DNA of 64,000 nucleotides from Euglena gracilis (taxonomy: Eukaryota > Euglenida > Euglenophyceae > Euglenales), in the NCBI GenBank assembly GCA_039621445.1, contig CP154954.1:62168898-62232897 (forward strand). Direction: 5' to 3'. Made by a program: the position numbers and the translations under genes. Under the pieces are notes generated by a model that saw only the letters and a program-made list of their open reading frames with translations, had not been told where the DNA came from and made no database searches. Of this stretch, positions 10,582 to 21,400 are shown piece by piece. Each line of letters begins with the position of its first letter. The stretch's first letter is position 1.

Positions 10582-11415
10582 TTAAGCCGGCGTTTTAGAG
10601 ACGCCGGGCTCAGGACAGAACCGGCGTCCCCAACCTTCGGCCAAAGGACACTCCCAGGACCAATCTCCGACCACTGATCTGCAATGTCACACCACTTTGC
10701 ACTTCACCAAATTCCGGCGATCGCGAGGGTATTTCTGGCTGTGTCAATCGTCCAGGTATAAAATCACCCCTCGATCGAAAGCTCTTTTCATCAGACGACT
10801 GGCGATCACCACCAAATTCAGCCACGTCGCCTGGAGCTCTTATTTTCTGTCAGTGGGGAATCCTAATTTCACAACTCTGGTGCCCCCCCCAGGCCCTCAG
10901 GTCGTTGATTCGAAGAGGAAAAACGTTTCTGTAGGGTTTATTCAACATCTTAAACCAAAAGTCACTGAAGATTGCTACAAGTTTCGACTCAGATTCTGGC
11001 CGATCCGACCATCGCGAGCGTATCTCGGGCTGCGTGCAACGTTAGGGTACCAAGTTACCCCTCGATCGAAAGCTCTTTTCAACAGACGACCAGCGGTGCT
11101 CATCAGACCTTTCCACGCTGCACGGTACTCTATTTCCAAATCTGGGCCGATTTTCACGAGATTTGGATATCCACCCCACTGGTCCCCAGATGGCAAAAAT
11201 CATTGTCCTTGATGGTTGAAACACTCATACCAGCACCTTAGGGCCACTTTTGGGCACTTTTGGTGACATTTTTAGGAATGAAAATCGGACGCCGGGCTTT
11301 GGACAAAACCGGCGTTCCTAACGCCGGGCTTTAGGACAGAACCGGCGTCCGGAAAGCCCGTGGGGGGGGGGACGCCGGTTCTGTCCTGAGCCCGGCGTCT
11401 CAAACGCCGGCTTAA
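10582..11415. mobile_element. 834-bp inverted-repeat element with TTAA ends
   Basis: The left end TTAAGCCGGCG... and right end ...CGCCGGCTTAA are terminal inverted repeats of about 45 bp sharing GACGCCGGGCTCAGGACAG. Both outer edges read TTAA, as expected for piggyBac-type insertion, although TTAA could be part of the repeat itself. Inside, a segment of about 83 bases ending with CCCCTCGATCGAAAGCTCTT is present twice (near 10718-10800 and 11008-11092) with about 75 percent identity. There is no transposase. It directly abuts the 125-bp palindrome. Confidence 0.7.
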
Positions 11416-11624
11416 GTATCAACCCCAGGGTCGGCCCACCCCCCAGGCCAGACCCGGGAGCCCCCCCAAATATCCCCCAAAATGTGATGGTCGATGAGAA
11501 AATCCAACAAAATTTCCAACAAAATTTCCTTTCAAGAATTTTCCTTCAAGCCTCTCACTGGTGTTTTTTTTGTAAAAACACACAAGAAAACCCAAAAACC
11601 ATTTTTTGTTTCGTTTTGTTTCAG

Positions 11625-11680
11625 CAACCCAGCAGTGCAGCATTGATGAGAAATTTGACCAGTTTTGGCAAGGCTGCGAG
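11625..11680 (+). CDS. candidate exon, basic helical, possible N-terminal exon of phosphatase gene
   Basis: A strong acceptor (T-rich tract ending TTTCAG at 11624) precedes the frame QPSSAALMRNLTSFGKAARR. A possible donor (AAT|GTTTGC) lies just past 11700. Without splicing the frame runs to TAG at 11769 as a Cys/Lys-rich tail. It could be an upstream exon of the phosphatase transcript or belong to a separate gene. No domain is seen. The right end is uncertain. Confidence 0.4.
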
Positions 11681-12669
11681 AAGGGCTCAGAAAACCTTCA
11701 GAAATGTTTGCGGAAAAAGACACATTCCAGCTGAGTGCAAAAATTTTCTGACAAAGTGCAAACAATTTTAGTGTGGTGTGCAGATATTTTTGTGATAAAG
11801 TGTGTGCAAATTGGGGTGAAGTCCAGGCATTTGTGTGGTTAAATGCAAACAATTTAATGGAAGTGCAAATGTATCTGGGGTAAAGTGCAGAAAAGTTGGT
11901 CGTGTAAAGTGGCCTCACACAACCCAAAATGGCCAACAATGCCTGCAAACATTGTGAAAAATGACCCAAAACCACCGAAAACGTGCAAGGGAATTGAATG
12001 GGACAACGACACCGTCAATCGGGACCAAGCACCTCTGACGATGGGAGATGCTGGATTTTGGACTCCAGAGGTGGGGTTTCGATGCTGGGCATTGCAGAGC
12101 GATGCTGGGCGATGCATTTTTTTTTGCATTTCTCTCATCTTCATCCATTTTGGCCATTTTGTATTAATTTTTGCCACTTTTGACATTTTGTGATGATTTG
12201 GTTATTTGGCACATTTGGTTCAGCAATTGGGTTAGCAATTTGGTTTGTAAATTAGGAAGGAAGGCAGATTTTGTTCGATTTGAGCTTTTTGCATTTCAGC
12301 TGTTTTATGTCCTTCAAGATTGTGAAAAACTGTTCTTTCACTAGATTTTTCAACGTCATTGGCAAATTAGCATCTCAACGCATCTTATTTAGGTTAGGAA
12401 TGAGAAAAACTATCCCGGATGGGTGGTTTCAAAAATTGCCATCAGAAATTTGTGACAAGAATGGCCAATTTCTGATTTTTTCCATAAAACTGCCTTCGCT
12501 CGACAGAAATTTTCTTTGAATAGCCACTTTCCTTAAACGGTTGCCAAAATGTTCTTCCGTCTGAGTTTGCCTCAACTTTTCATCCCATTTGCACCATTCT
12601 AATGGCCATCATTTTTCTCTCCTGGTCTGCCATTTCCCTCTGAACCTCAAGTTTCGACCACCCAGGGCT

Positions 12670-12741
12670 GGATAGAGGTTGAGGGATAGAGGTAGAGGTA
12701 GAGGTCACCTCTACCTCTACTATCCCTCTATGTCACCTCAA
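12670..12741. repeat. GA/TC palindrome
   Basis: AGAGGTTGAGGGATAGAGGT (12674) pairs with the C/T-rich complement ending GTCACCTCAAC near 12741, around AGAGGTCACCTCT. It is a hairpin-forming imperfect inverted repeat. Confidence 0.7.
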
Positions 12742-13213
12742 CACTTTTCAGTGCTTCAAATCGCTGTTGGATTTCTGGGTCAAGGTCCCAAAACTTGACT
12801 TCGATCCCTCCCCCACTTCTCAGCTCAGCAAATTTTCTGTCCACCCCAGAGCATAGCGTACAATTTCCTTGCCGAACTGTCAAAGTTTCCACCTGAAAAT
12901 CTGGCTTAATTACCTCAACAGAATGACAACAAATTCCCACCTGTTCGACCAAACCACCTGGTGCAAACAATTTGTTCAAATTGAAGGAAAGTTTCATGAA
13001 ATTTCCTGGGTGGTGAGCTGGCACAACTTGAGAACCATGGAAAAGATGGTGGTTCCCCCTCCTGGCGCCACAAAATAAATTGGTTGACTGACTGCTGAAT
13101 TGCCTCCTGATTCTTTCGTTCTTCGTGCTGAAATGATGGAGTGCAATTTTTTTCGGAACAAGTGCAAATATTTTTGGGACACAGTGGGGATTTTTTTGAG
13201 AGCTGTGGGTCAA
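12728..13213 (-). CDS. possible - strand coding fragment, unknown
   Basis: The - strand frame ends with a protein-like stretch containing VEVIKPDFQVETLTVRQGN and GGIEVKFWDLDPEIQQRFEA before a TAG stop at 12728. The first third (Ser/Lys/Gln-rich) overlaps the dispersed repeats and is less convincing. The opposing + frame at 12869-13078 is also open. No family is recognised. It may be a transposon gene fragment. Confidence 0.25.
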   Translation of the reverse strand: MTHSSQKNPHCVPKIFALVPKKIALHHFSTKNERIRRQFSSQSTNLFCGARRGNHHLFHGSQVVPAHHPGNFMKLSFNLNKLFAPGGLVEQVGICCHSVEVIKPDFQVETLTVRQGNCTLCSGVDRKFAELRSGGGIEVKFWDLDPEIQQRFEALKSVEVT

Positions 13214-13461
13214 TTTTTTTTGAAAGCGCTGGGCACTTGCCAGGCGTGGACAAGCATTTCAGATGCTAGGTGCAGCTGGTGGGCACCATCACCTGGGGGG
13301 AGGATATTTGGGGGGGGGGCTCGAGGAATCATGCCCCTTGTTGTTTTTTTTCCACCTGTGCAAAATTGGTCAATTTTTGTGCATAGTTGGACTGGTCATG
13401 ATCTAGAGAATTTTTTAAAAATTCCGTCCGTTTCGAAATGTTCGAAATGTCCGAAATTTTC

Positions 13462-13502
13462 GAAAACGTCCGTTTCGAAATGTTCGAAACGGACGTTTTT
13501 GG
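13462..13502. repeat. perfect hairpin AACGTCCGTTTCGAA
   Basis: AAACGTCCGTTTCGAA and its complement TTCGAAACGGACGTTT flank a 3-base loop ATG. The word TTCGAAATGTCCGAAA repeats just upstream. Confidence 0.8.
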
Positions 13503-13844
13503 AGGTTTTCTGAGCCCTTTGCCTTGCCGAAATTGGCCGGTCCCTCAAAAATTTTCCTTTGCGCATTTTTGCACATATTTGCTCGCTGAGGTGGAAGTGA
13601 GGTTTGTAAGGGCTGATTTTGTTCCGAATCTCAAAAATGGCATTTTTTTTTGTTGGGAATCCCCAAAAAAATCGGTGCTTTGCGCCGTTCGCTTGAGAAA
13701 ACTTTCCACTGGCTAACTAGCCCTGCCAGTGGACCCTGCCCCCCCCCCCCCTCGGAGGCTCCCCTCCCGGGGGACCCCCCGGAGGGTGGTTGAAACCCAA
13801 AATTTTCATCAGTTGGATCCCGTGCCTTTTCCTCATTTCCACAG

Positions 13845-13862
13845 TCGGCCGTCTGCCTCAAG
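13845..13862 (+). CDS. candidate 18-nt micro-exon
   Basis: TTTCCTCATTTCCACAG precedes 18 bases that end AAG|GTATGA. Read in phase 0 it adds six residues (SAVCLK) ahead of the exon at 13979. The good splice signals at both ends are the only evidence. Confidence 0.35.
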
Positions 13863-13978
13863 GTATGAACCTGAAGGTCATCAGACACCCCAAGGTTTAG
13901 TGACAACAGAAGGGTTGGTAATGGAGGAAGTGAGGTGTGCCACACTTCAATGTATTTTCATTTTCTTTTCACTGCCAG

Positions 13979-14045
13979 CCGGGGTCGAGGGCAACGAAGA
14001 CCAGCTCCTTTGACAATGACCCCTTCACTGGACCGAAGACCACAG
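13979..14045 (+). CDS. candidate exon, Ser/Thr-rich
   Basis: The acceptor TTCTTTTCACTGCCAG and donor CAG|GTCTGC bound 67 nt reading PGSRATKTSSFDNDPFTGPK, phase 0 in and 1 out. The next candidate (14168) accepts phase 1. It looks like a disordered linker of the phosphatase gene or of a separate upstream gene. Confidence 0.45.
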
Positions 14046-14167
14046 GTCTGCACCACCGAGCAATGTGTTCATGCATTTCATACACATCACCAGGTTTTTG
14101 AACGAACTGAGGTCTTTGGGAAGTATCCTAACAATCATCAAATTTTTTTTTTTACTCAATCGTCCAG

Positions 14168-14226
14168 TGGTGCCATCAAATGTTCAAGAATGGTTCAAAT
14201 GCTGGCGGGGAAAAAATGAATTTTAA
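14168..14226 (+). CDS. candidate exon following 14045 in phase
   Basis: The acceptor is a T-rich tract ending CAATCGTCCAG. Phase 1 gives VVPSN and then EWFKCWRGKNEF with TAA at 14224. A donor AAT|GTTCAA at 14182 in phase 0 would instead join it to the exon at 14459. Either end is possible. Confidence 0.35.
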
Positions 14227-14458
14227 AAGGGAATAAAATGGTTTTTCTTCAGGGGAGGTCTAATTTTTGGGGAGGGTTTTTTTGTTGGATTTTTGCTCTG
14301 TCAGCCCAGGGTGGGGTTCGGAGGGAGGGTCAGGATGGGGACAGAGTTTTTTCCGCTATTTTGTTTGATTGATGGAGTGCATTTGGTTTTAACATTGGGT
14401 TCTGCAAATTCCAGCAACAGTCTTCCACCCTGGAATTAATTTGAGATCATCTCTGCAG

Positions 14459-14581
14459 GCTTTGGAGGTGTCAGACAAGTCCGAGGCAAACTTCTCCCGG
14501 CTGGCCCAGTGTATCTCAGAGCATATGGAAGGCCGGTCCAGTGGCTCAGGAAGTGAGGATGAGGAGAATGGCCCCAGCAAG
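14459..14581 (+). CDS. exon, acidic Ser-rich, likely upstream part of phosphatase gene
   Basis: ATCTCTGCAG precedes and AAG|GTGTTG follows 123 nt (41 codons, phase 0 to 0). It reads ALEVSDKSEANFSRLAQCIS and then a Gly/Ser/Asp/Glu run (SGSGSEDEENGPSK). The protein-like composition and clean ends make it a real exon. The exon at 18375 starts in phase 0 and could follow it, making a longer phosphatase N-terminus. It could also end a separate gene. Confidence 0.6.
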
Positions 14582-16213
14582 GTGTTGTGGTGCAGTGTTT
14601 ATGGAAGTCTTAGGGGTGGGGACCTGTGAGTGCTCAATTGGGGTGGGGCGGGTGTCAAACCACCCTCAATTCCTGGTGGTGGTGGAAAAGTGGGGGGGAT
14701 TTTTCTTTGCACTCTGCACATTTCTTGAGGTTGATGAAATTCTTCAAACATGGGTCATACCCTCATGGCTCCGTGCGGATGTTTGGCTGTAACAATTCTG
14801 GAAGTCGGGCCGACCATGGTGGGCCCGACCATTTGCAAAGTGCTGACTTTGTCAGCCTTCGGCCTCCTCCGGGGTGGCTGCTGCCCCCCCCCCCCCAAGG
14901 AAGAACAGGAATCGGCCGAACAACCAGGGTGGCGGGTGGAGGGGGTCGACCACCCCCCATCCCCTGCAAGGTGGGTGAGGGGGTCGACCACCTCTTCCCG
15001 TATTTCCGGGAACACCAATTTTTGGACCCGAAAAATTTTTCCTGGCGCCGGGGGTATTTGGGACCCATTTTGGGACCCATAGAGGAGGTCCCCCCAAAAA
15101 CCCCCAAACCCCCATTTTTTCACAGCTTCCAAAATTTCAAAAAATTTCTCAAAATTTTGATTTTGAGAGGTTTTTGAACCAAAAAATGCCATTGAAAACA
15201 CAAAAAAATTACAAGAAAAAAATTCTCAGTAAAATTTGACTGTGCCGAAACTTGTCCAATTTTTTTGACCTGCATTTTTCTCACCCCCTCCTAAAAACAA
15301 CCAATTTTTAAACCTAAACTTTTTTGAGTTTTTTTCTGTGAATTGACCAAGCTGAACAGTCACAAGAGGAAATCAAAGCCAAAATCAAATGACCAACCTT
15401 TTGAGCTAGTTGGAGCCAATTGGGTTGTCGGCATCCTGGTGGGTGGCCAATAAAATATCCGTGGAATGACTTGGACCGGGGGGGGGGGGTGGGCAATGGG
15501 CAGTTGTCCAATGGGGGGCGGGAGGTCAACCCACCAACCTCCCAGCATGGCACATGGCATCATGGCACCGCACAAGGAAAGCACCCAAGGTGGAGCAACC
15601 GGCACCACAGGAAGGGGTGGAAGGGGTGGGGGTTGGACCCAGGGCATGGGTTGACCCCCCATTGGGTGTTGGAGAAAGTTCCCCTTAACTCAAAACGGGC
15701 CCTTTACAGATCATTTTGTGCTTTTTTTTCCTCCCCCACCAAGCTGCCATTTGTGGGTCACCAGGGGGGGGGAAATGCGGTTCGCATTTTTTCGCAATTT
15801 TTCGCATTTTTTGCGCATTTTTTTGCATTTTTTGCGCATTTTTTTTATTTTTTTCAGCGCATTTTTTTGCTTTTTGGCACATTTTTTCGTGATTTTCCAA
15901 AATTTTCGCATTTTTTGACCATTTTTGCAATTTTTTGTAAAAATTTGAAATTTTCGACTTTTTTTGAAACTTACATTTTCGTCATTATTCTACATAATTT
16001 CTTCAAATTTGGTGCCATTTTTGCATGTTTTTGGGTAATTTTTTGCATTTTCGTGATTTTTGCGCATTTTTTCTCGGATTTTGCACATTTTTGCGCATTT
16101 TTTCCGAGGCCGGGCGAGCGCATTCCCCCCCCCCTGGGGTCACGGTGGGGGACGCCTGGAAAAGATCGCGAATTCGCGAGGCTGTGACAATGTCCTAAAA
16201 CTGGTAATTTCAG

Positions 16214-16492
16214 CACATTCGGGTAAAGGAACAAAGACTCGAGCCAAACCTGAACATGGTCAGGTGCGGGATGCGATCCTGAAGGTCGCGTGGTTTTCTG
16301 GGTGCCCAGAAAACAACCCCTGGAATCAGGCGGAGAAGTGGGCAAAGGCTGTGCGAGCTTCAAGGGTTATTCTGTCTATTCTTCTTTGGAGGGAAAGAAA
16401 TGTCTTATGTGGGTTCACTCTGCCACATATATATTCACCAGGCACCTCTGGGCCCTCGTGGATGCGGCCACAGGCATCCATTAATTGTTCGG
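16214..16492 (+). pseudogene. coding-like fragment with frameshift, unknown
   Basis: After ACTGGTAATTTCAG the + frame reads HSGKGTKTRAKPEHGQVRDA and continues through CPENNPWNQAEKWAKAVRAS. Near 16355 the protein-like reading moves to another frame (GKKCLMWVHSATYIFTRHLW) and ends at TAA near 16482. A short intron or a frameshift would join them. No family is recognised. A transposon origin is possible. Confidence 0.35.
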
Positions 16493-16564
16493 TAATCCTT
16501 CGCCACACCCCAATTCTTCGGCATCAATCGCTCGGTACAATTGGCCAACCTTACCCCCCCCCCC

Positions 16565-16798
16565 CTTGTCGTACGACCACCCCTCATTTACGACCACCCC
16601 CCGGTCACAGGTTGCAGGTCATGGGGTGTTATGACCCCCCCCCCGGTCACAGGTTGCAGGTTACGAAAATTTTAGCACCACTTTACCAACGGCCGCCCCC
16701 TCATTTACGACCACCCCCCGGTCACAGTTTGCAGGTTATGGGGGTGTTACGACCACCCCCCCTGGTCACAGGTTGCAGGAACCCGGTCGTACGACAAG
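16565..16798. mobile_element. inverted-repeat element, CTTGTCGTACGACC ends
   Basis: CTTGTCGTACGACC and its exact complement bound 234 bp. The inside repeats CCCGGTCACAGGTTGCAGGT about four times between C runs. A shorter copy with identical ends is at 53317-53431. Confidence 0.7.
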
Positions 16799-17100
16799 GG
16801 GGGGGGGGCGGGTAATAGCGGGTCCGGGGGGGGGGCAGAACGGGAAGGCCTGGTAGGTGGGGGTCGACCCCCCCACCCGGGAGGTGGGGGGGTCGACCCC
16901 TCCCACCACCCAGCATTTCACCAACTTTGGGAAACGCGTGTTCTGGCCGGGGAACTGTTTTGAATTTTTTTTGAAAATGAACCCAAAATACATGATTTTT
17001 TGATGGAAAACCGCATTTTTTAATTGCTTTGGGATTTGCTTGGCTTTTATCTTTACTGCGGGGGTGGGGGGCTCCACATGTTATTTTGTTCATGGAGGGC

Positions 17101-17232
17101 AGTGACATTGGAAGTATTTTGCCAACCAGTCGTGGGAAAAATAGAAACAAAGTATGCCATTTGTGCGAGAAAGAAAGGGTCCCAAACGGGTCCTTGCAAA
17201 ATCTGCCTCAAACCCACCTTCTGTCAGAAGTG
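17101..17232 (+). pseudogene. zinc-ribbon fragment, possibly from a piggyBac-type transposase
   Basis: One frame reads GKNRNKVCHLC; a neighbouring frame continues RKKGSQTGPCKICLKPTFCQ and stops. Joined by a one-base shift they give paired CxxC motifs typical of the C-terminal cysteine-rich domain of piggyBac transposases. The match is from memory of the family pattern. No catalytic part is present. A TTAA-ended element lies at 10.6-11.4 kb. Confidence 0.3.
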
Positions 17233-18374
17233 AAAGGTTCGGCGCAGTAGCTGTAAAATCTGCCTCAATCAAAAGAAAGAAGCGCTCAAGGGGGGGGCTC
17301 CCCCGAGGTTGGCTTCTGGCCAAAGAACCACCCTCCAACCCGAAGTGAAGTTCTTTGCAAGATGCTTGTGGGCTTTGCCATTTTTGAGCAATTTTTCAAG
17401 GTTCGTGCCTCTGAAAGTGTCCAAACTCCCTCATTCCCCACCTTCAAATTCCAATGCGGACATTGCAACTGCACACACCCGTCTTTTTTTTGCATTTCAC
17501 ACCACATGTTTGCACTTCCCGTCAAATTGTGTGCATCAACTCAAAAATGTCTTGTACCAAATTTTTGCATCTTTTCCATTTGGATCAGTTGTTTTGCACG
17601 GTTGCACGGTTGCAACAGGAATGGATCTTTTTCCATTGATGCAGCAACAAAACAACGGAGTGCAAAATCTTTTGGAACGCGTCCAAATATTTTTGGGGTT
17701 CTGCAAAAATTTTTTGCCACCTGTGAGCAAATGCATTTGAAGTTTGTGGGCAAAGCTTGGGCAAATTTTGTTGCCAGCTGTGGGCAAAAATTTCGGGCGC
17801 TAGGTGCCTTTCTGGAGTGCAGTGCAAAAATTTTGCCAGCAAATGTATTTGAAGGTCATGGAAAAAATTCTGACATGTCGGGGCATTTTTTTTTGTCAGC
17901 CGTGGGCATTTTTTTTTGTCAGCCGTGGACATTTCGGGCACTAGTGTAATGCAGGGATTTTATTTTTGGGATGTGTGTATGTGCATAATTGTCCAAGGTG
18001 GTTTCCAAATGGTAGTTTTGAGTTTGGTTTCTAAAAAGGATTGATTGGGGGAAATGAATTTTGAGAATGTTGTGATTTTTATTGCAAGGCTCGTTTTGGA
18101 TGAATCACCAAAAGATGATTTTTATTTGGTGTGGCCAAAGCAAATCACAAAAAATGTTTTTCTGAACTCCAATCATCTGTCGGAAGTGGAACCCTCAAAA
18201 ATATGGAACAGAAAAATTCCAGGGTCCTGTCTCTTTTAAGCTTCTTTTCTTTTGCCAAACGGTGGCTGAATTGCCGTCAAAGAAATTGTGCTGTGCCTGA
18301 GGAATGAGGAAAAGAGAACAAAAACCTGATTTGACACTGTTTAATTGTCTTTAAATTCGCCAAATTCCTCCCAG

Positions 18375-18422
18375 ATGGCTTTCACCAGAGGTGGATTCAA
18401 CCAGGCATTCCCCTCCACCCCC
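18375..18422 (+). CDS. phosphatase exon 1
   Basis: ATG at 18375 starts [16 protein letters not shown]. The donor CCC|GTCAAT ends it in phase 0. The following intron would be 46 nt. CCTCCCAG just before ATG would also serve as an acceptor. Confidence 0.55.
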
Positions 18423-21400
18423 GTCAATGTGCCCATACACTGCCATGTCTCATGTCTTATCTGTGCAGGATGGACCTTCATCATCAAAGTCAGCCAACGC
18501 CCACAATTACCCCAGCCCGTCGGTTGAACGTTCCCTTGCGGCGTTTGGCTCTGCCCTCAAGTTGATCAAGGAGGGCCTTTGGATTGGAGATTTGGGGTGC
18601 ATGATTTCAAAGGTCTGTGACTGATCTGCACATGAGTTTTTTTGAAATTTTGTAACCCTCCCCCAAATAATAACCCCCCCAATAATACCCCAAATAATCC
18701 CCCCCTCGGGGTCTGATTTTGCCGACCGCGTTAATATGCCTTGTGGCTACGTTTTGTATTTTTCTCAGTGCAAAGCGACGAAATATTTTTGACCCAAAAT
18801 GTGGGTCTCCCTGGAGAGGGGTCGGGGGAGGGGCAGGGTTGGATGGGAAGCCCTTCGGTATTGAGGTAGGTGGTAGGGGGGTTCCCGACCCCCCCCCGGG
18901 GGGTGAGGTGGTAGGGGGGGGGGGTCTGGACCCCCCCTTGACAGGTGCCAAAAATAACAGAAAATTTTCTTCCGGCGCTGTGCGCCGGAAAATGAGCAAA
19001 AACACCCGTTTTGCTGACTTTTGGCCATATTGCCCATTTTTGATGTGTTGGTGTTTCCCCAAAAAATGTTCAAAAAATTTCAAAAAATGAGCATTTTTGG
19101 GTCGATTTTCAAAGAAAAATCAGGGATTTTTGACCGTTTTCGACCCGATTTCTGGCCCTTTGCCCGTCCATGAAATCGAAAAAATTTTCGCCCCCCCCCC
19201 CCCCCGGTTCGAGGGAGGAGGGGGGGGTCCGACCCACCCCCCCCCTCCGTGTCGGGAGGGGGCTCCGACCCCCCCCCCTCAGGGCTTCCCATCAACCCTG
19301 GGGAGGGGAGTCCAGACTGCCCTCCTCCCAGTCATTTAATACCCTGCCTGGCTGACAGGTATTTTTTTTTTCAGTATTTGGACCCAGGTCCGCCAGACTC
19401 CCCTGGTCCCCTCCCCCACCCCGCCCAAGATAATTTTGGGTCTTGAAAAGCCCTAAAACCGTGCCTTGGCACACTTTTTTTTTTGAAAATCGGCCAAAAC
19501 GTGCCCCCCAATTTTTTTTGTATTCCGGCACATGGCACCGGAGATTTCTTTTTGGGTTCCAGTGGGGCCCAAAGCCCTCCCTTTTGAGGTCATTTTACTG
19601 AATTTTCGCATGAAATTTTGCATTTTTGGAGGCCAGATCCAGATCCGGTAAAATAGCAAAATAGTTCAATCGATTTTTTTTTCATTATCAGATGTATTCA
19701 GATTATTTACCACATTTTCAGGGCAATATCCGGGTTGTGGGCCCGAAGTTAGGGGGGGGGACCTTGGAGGTACATAATTATATAACCATGAAATAATGGT
19801 TGATACACAATATAGGTATTGATATAAATATATTACATATTATTTAAGAAAATATTGATTAATTAATAATCAAAGCAAAACAATAATGCCCCCCGGCCAT
19901 TAAAAAACCCCCAACGGTTGGCAGACAGCTAAAAAAAAAAAAAAACCACAAGGGAAAAAAGTGAAAAAGGTGCATTTGTTTGGAGAATGAAGGGGCGGAA
20001 GGCACAAAAAATAATCATCAATCATCAATCATCAAAACTACCACATTGTTCCGATGAGCAAAAGCATAAATTATATCACAATTATTGATGAGAGCAGCAT
20101 TTGGTAACTGGTAAATCTGTCCATCAATGGTTTTGGGTATTATCTGAATAATTTTGCAGGAAGTGGGAACCAAAAAGATTGATCCACTAACCTTGCAGGG
20201 GGGCAAAATCATTTGGTGGGGGGGCAGCATATGCAACGCAAGGGATGCTTTTATTTTGGAGTCCTCTAGACAGTTCCACACAAAAGGAATTGCAAATCAG
20301 TCGACCGACCATCTAGTCTGTCGACTAGTCGATTGACTGGTCGATTGCCTGGCCAGTGCCCCCCCTCCACTCTTAGTCATTGAGCCGGTGCAGAGATTCC
20401 CATCAGAGATGGGCAGGCATGTGCAAAGTTGGTGAGCCAAGTTTGGGGTCACGCAATCCCTCCAAAATTATTCCGCACTTTGGGTTGCGATATTTTCACA
20501 AAATCAGTGTCGAATTGGAGGATATTTGGTTGCAGATTTTTGATTTGAGAAGCCATTCCACTTTCCACCATTTGTGCCAAAAGAGCCAATTTTTTTCTGT
20601 TTCCAATTTTTGACCACCTGGGTTTCCACCTCCAATCCCCCCAGTGTTCTCAATATTTTTCTGTTCCATTCCATCTGCATGTGGCATGGATTGTTGCATA
20701 ACCCATCAGATAAATCAATGGAATGTCTATCGCAGGAGTGGCAGAAACAGGGCATCCAGGCCATTGTCACCATCATGCCAAGCCTGTCTGAACAGGTGCA
20801 TGAAGTCGCGTCGTCGAGTCCAGGGCTGAAACATTTCCACTACAAGCTCGGTTTGTGATTGCTCTTTGTTGCAGATTCTGTGCAGTTGCAAATAGGCCAT
20901 GCCCTCCAGTTGGAATCCAATTTTGGCATATATTTTGGCACCACATCTGGATCATTCCAGCCACAATGACCTCTCCCCCACATTTTTACCCAGATTTGGG
21001 CAAACCTGAACATCATTTGGGTTTATCACTGGAGGAGTGTAATTTCATTTTTAATTGGAATTTTTGTAGAATCGTTCTCAATTTTTTTTTCCTCTGCAAG
21101 GGCCTTTTTCATCTTTTGTGGAATAAAAGCCAAAGCCCTTGAGACTCTTCGTCTAAAAATGCACCTGCCATTGCATTGTTTCGTTGTTGACCTTTCCTTT
21201 TTGGCCTGAAATGAGGTCGTCAGATATGTGGATAGACAGATAACAGAAAAGGCAATCAAATTTGCGGCACATTTCTGATAGATAGTTTGCCATCATGTTT
21301 CATTCATATCACGTATTTTTATTCATGAATTGAACGGTCTTGGTATCAGCCCAGGTACACCACAAGATTGGGTGCACCTCGAATTCATCCCAAAAATATA

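Larger units (their letters stand above)
11740..13270. repeat. dispersed GTGCAAATATTTTTG-type repeats
   Basis: Short units GTGCAAA(T/C)(A/T)TTTTTG, each followed by 15-30 other bases, recur at 11740-11900, 13140-13230 and 17640-17900. They include words such as AGTGCAAAAATTTT. A GATGCTGGGCGATGC unit is at 12100. No coding sense is seen on the + strand. Confidence 0.4.
14600..18370. other. long intron or intergenic stretch with repeats and weak coding fragments
   Basis: It holds C/G-run blocks (14880-15000), a block dominated by GCATTTTTT units (15780-16100), an inverted-repeat element (16565-16798) and GTGCAAA repeats (17640-17900). Two coding-like fragments are listed separately. A weak frame at 15352-15453 (ending ELVGANWVVGILVGGQ) has no clear splice sites. 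Confidence 0.4.

Noticed and set aside
19770-19885. Organelle-derived insert
   Set aside because: The AT-rich island is only about 115 bp and has no organellar gene sequence, so an origin cannot be argued.
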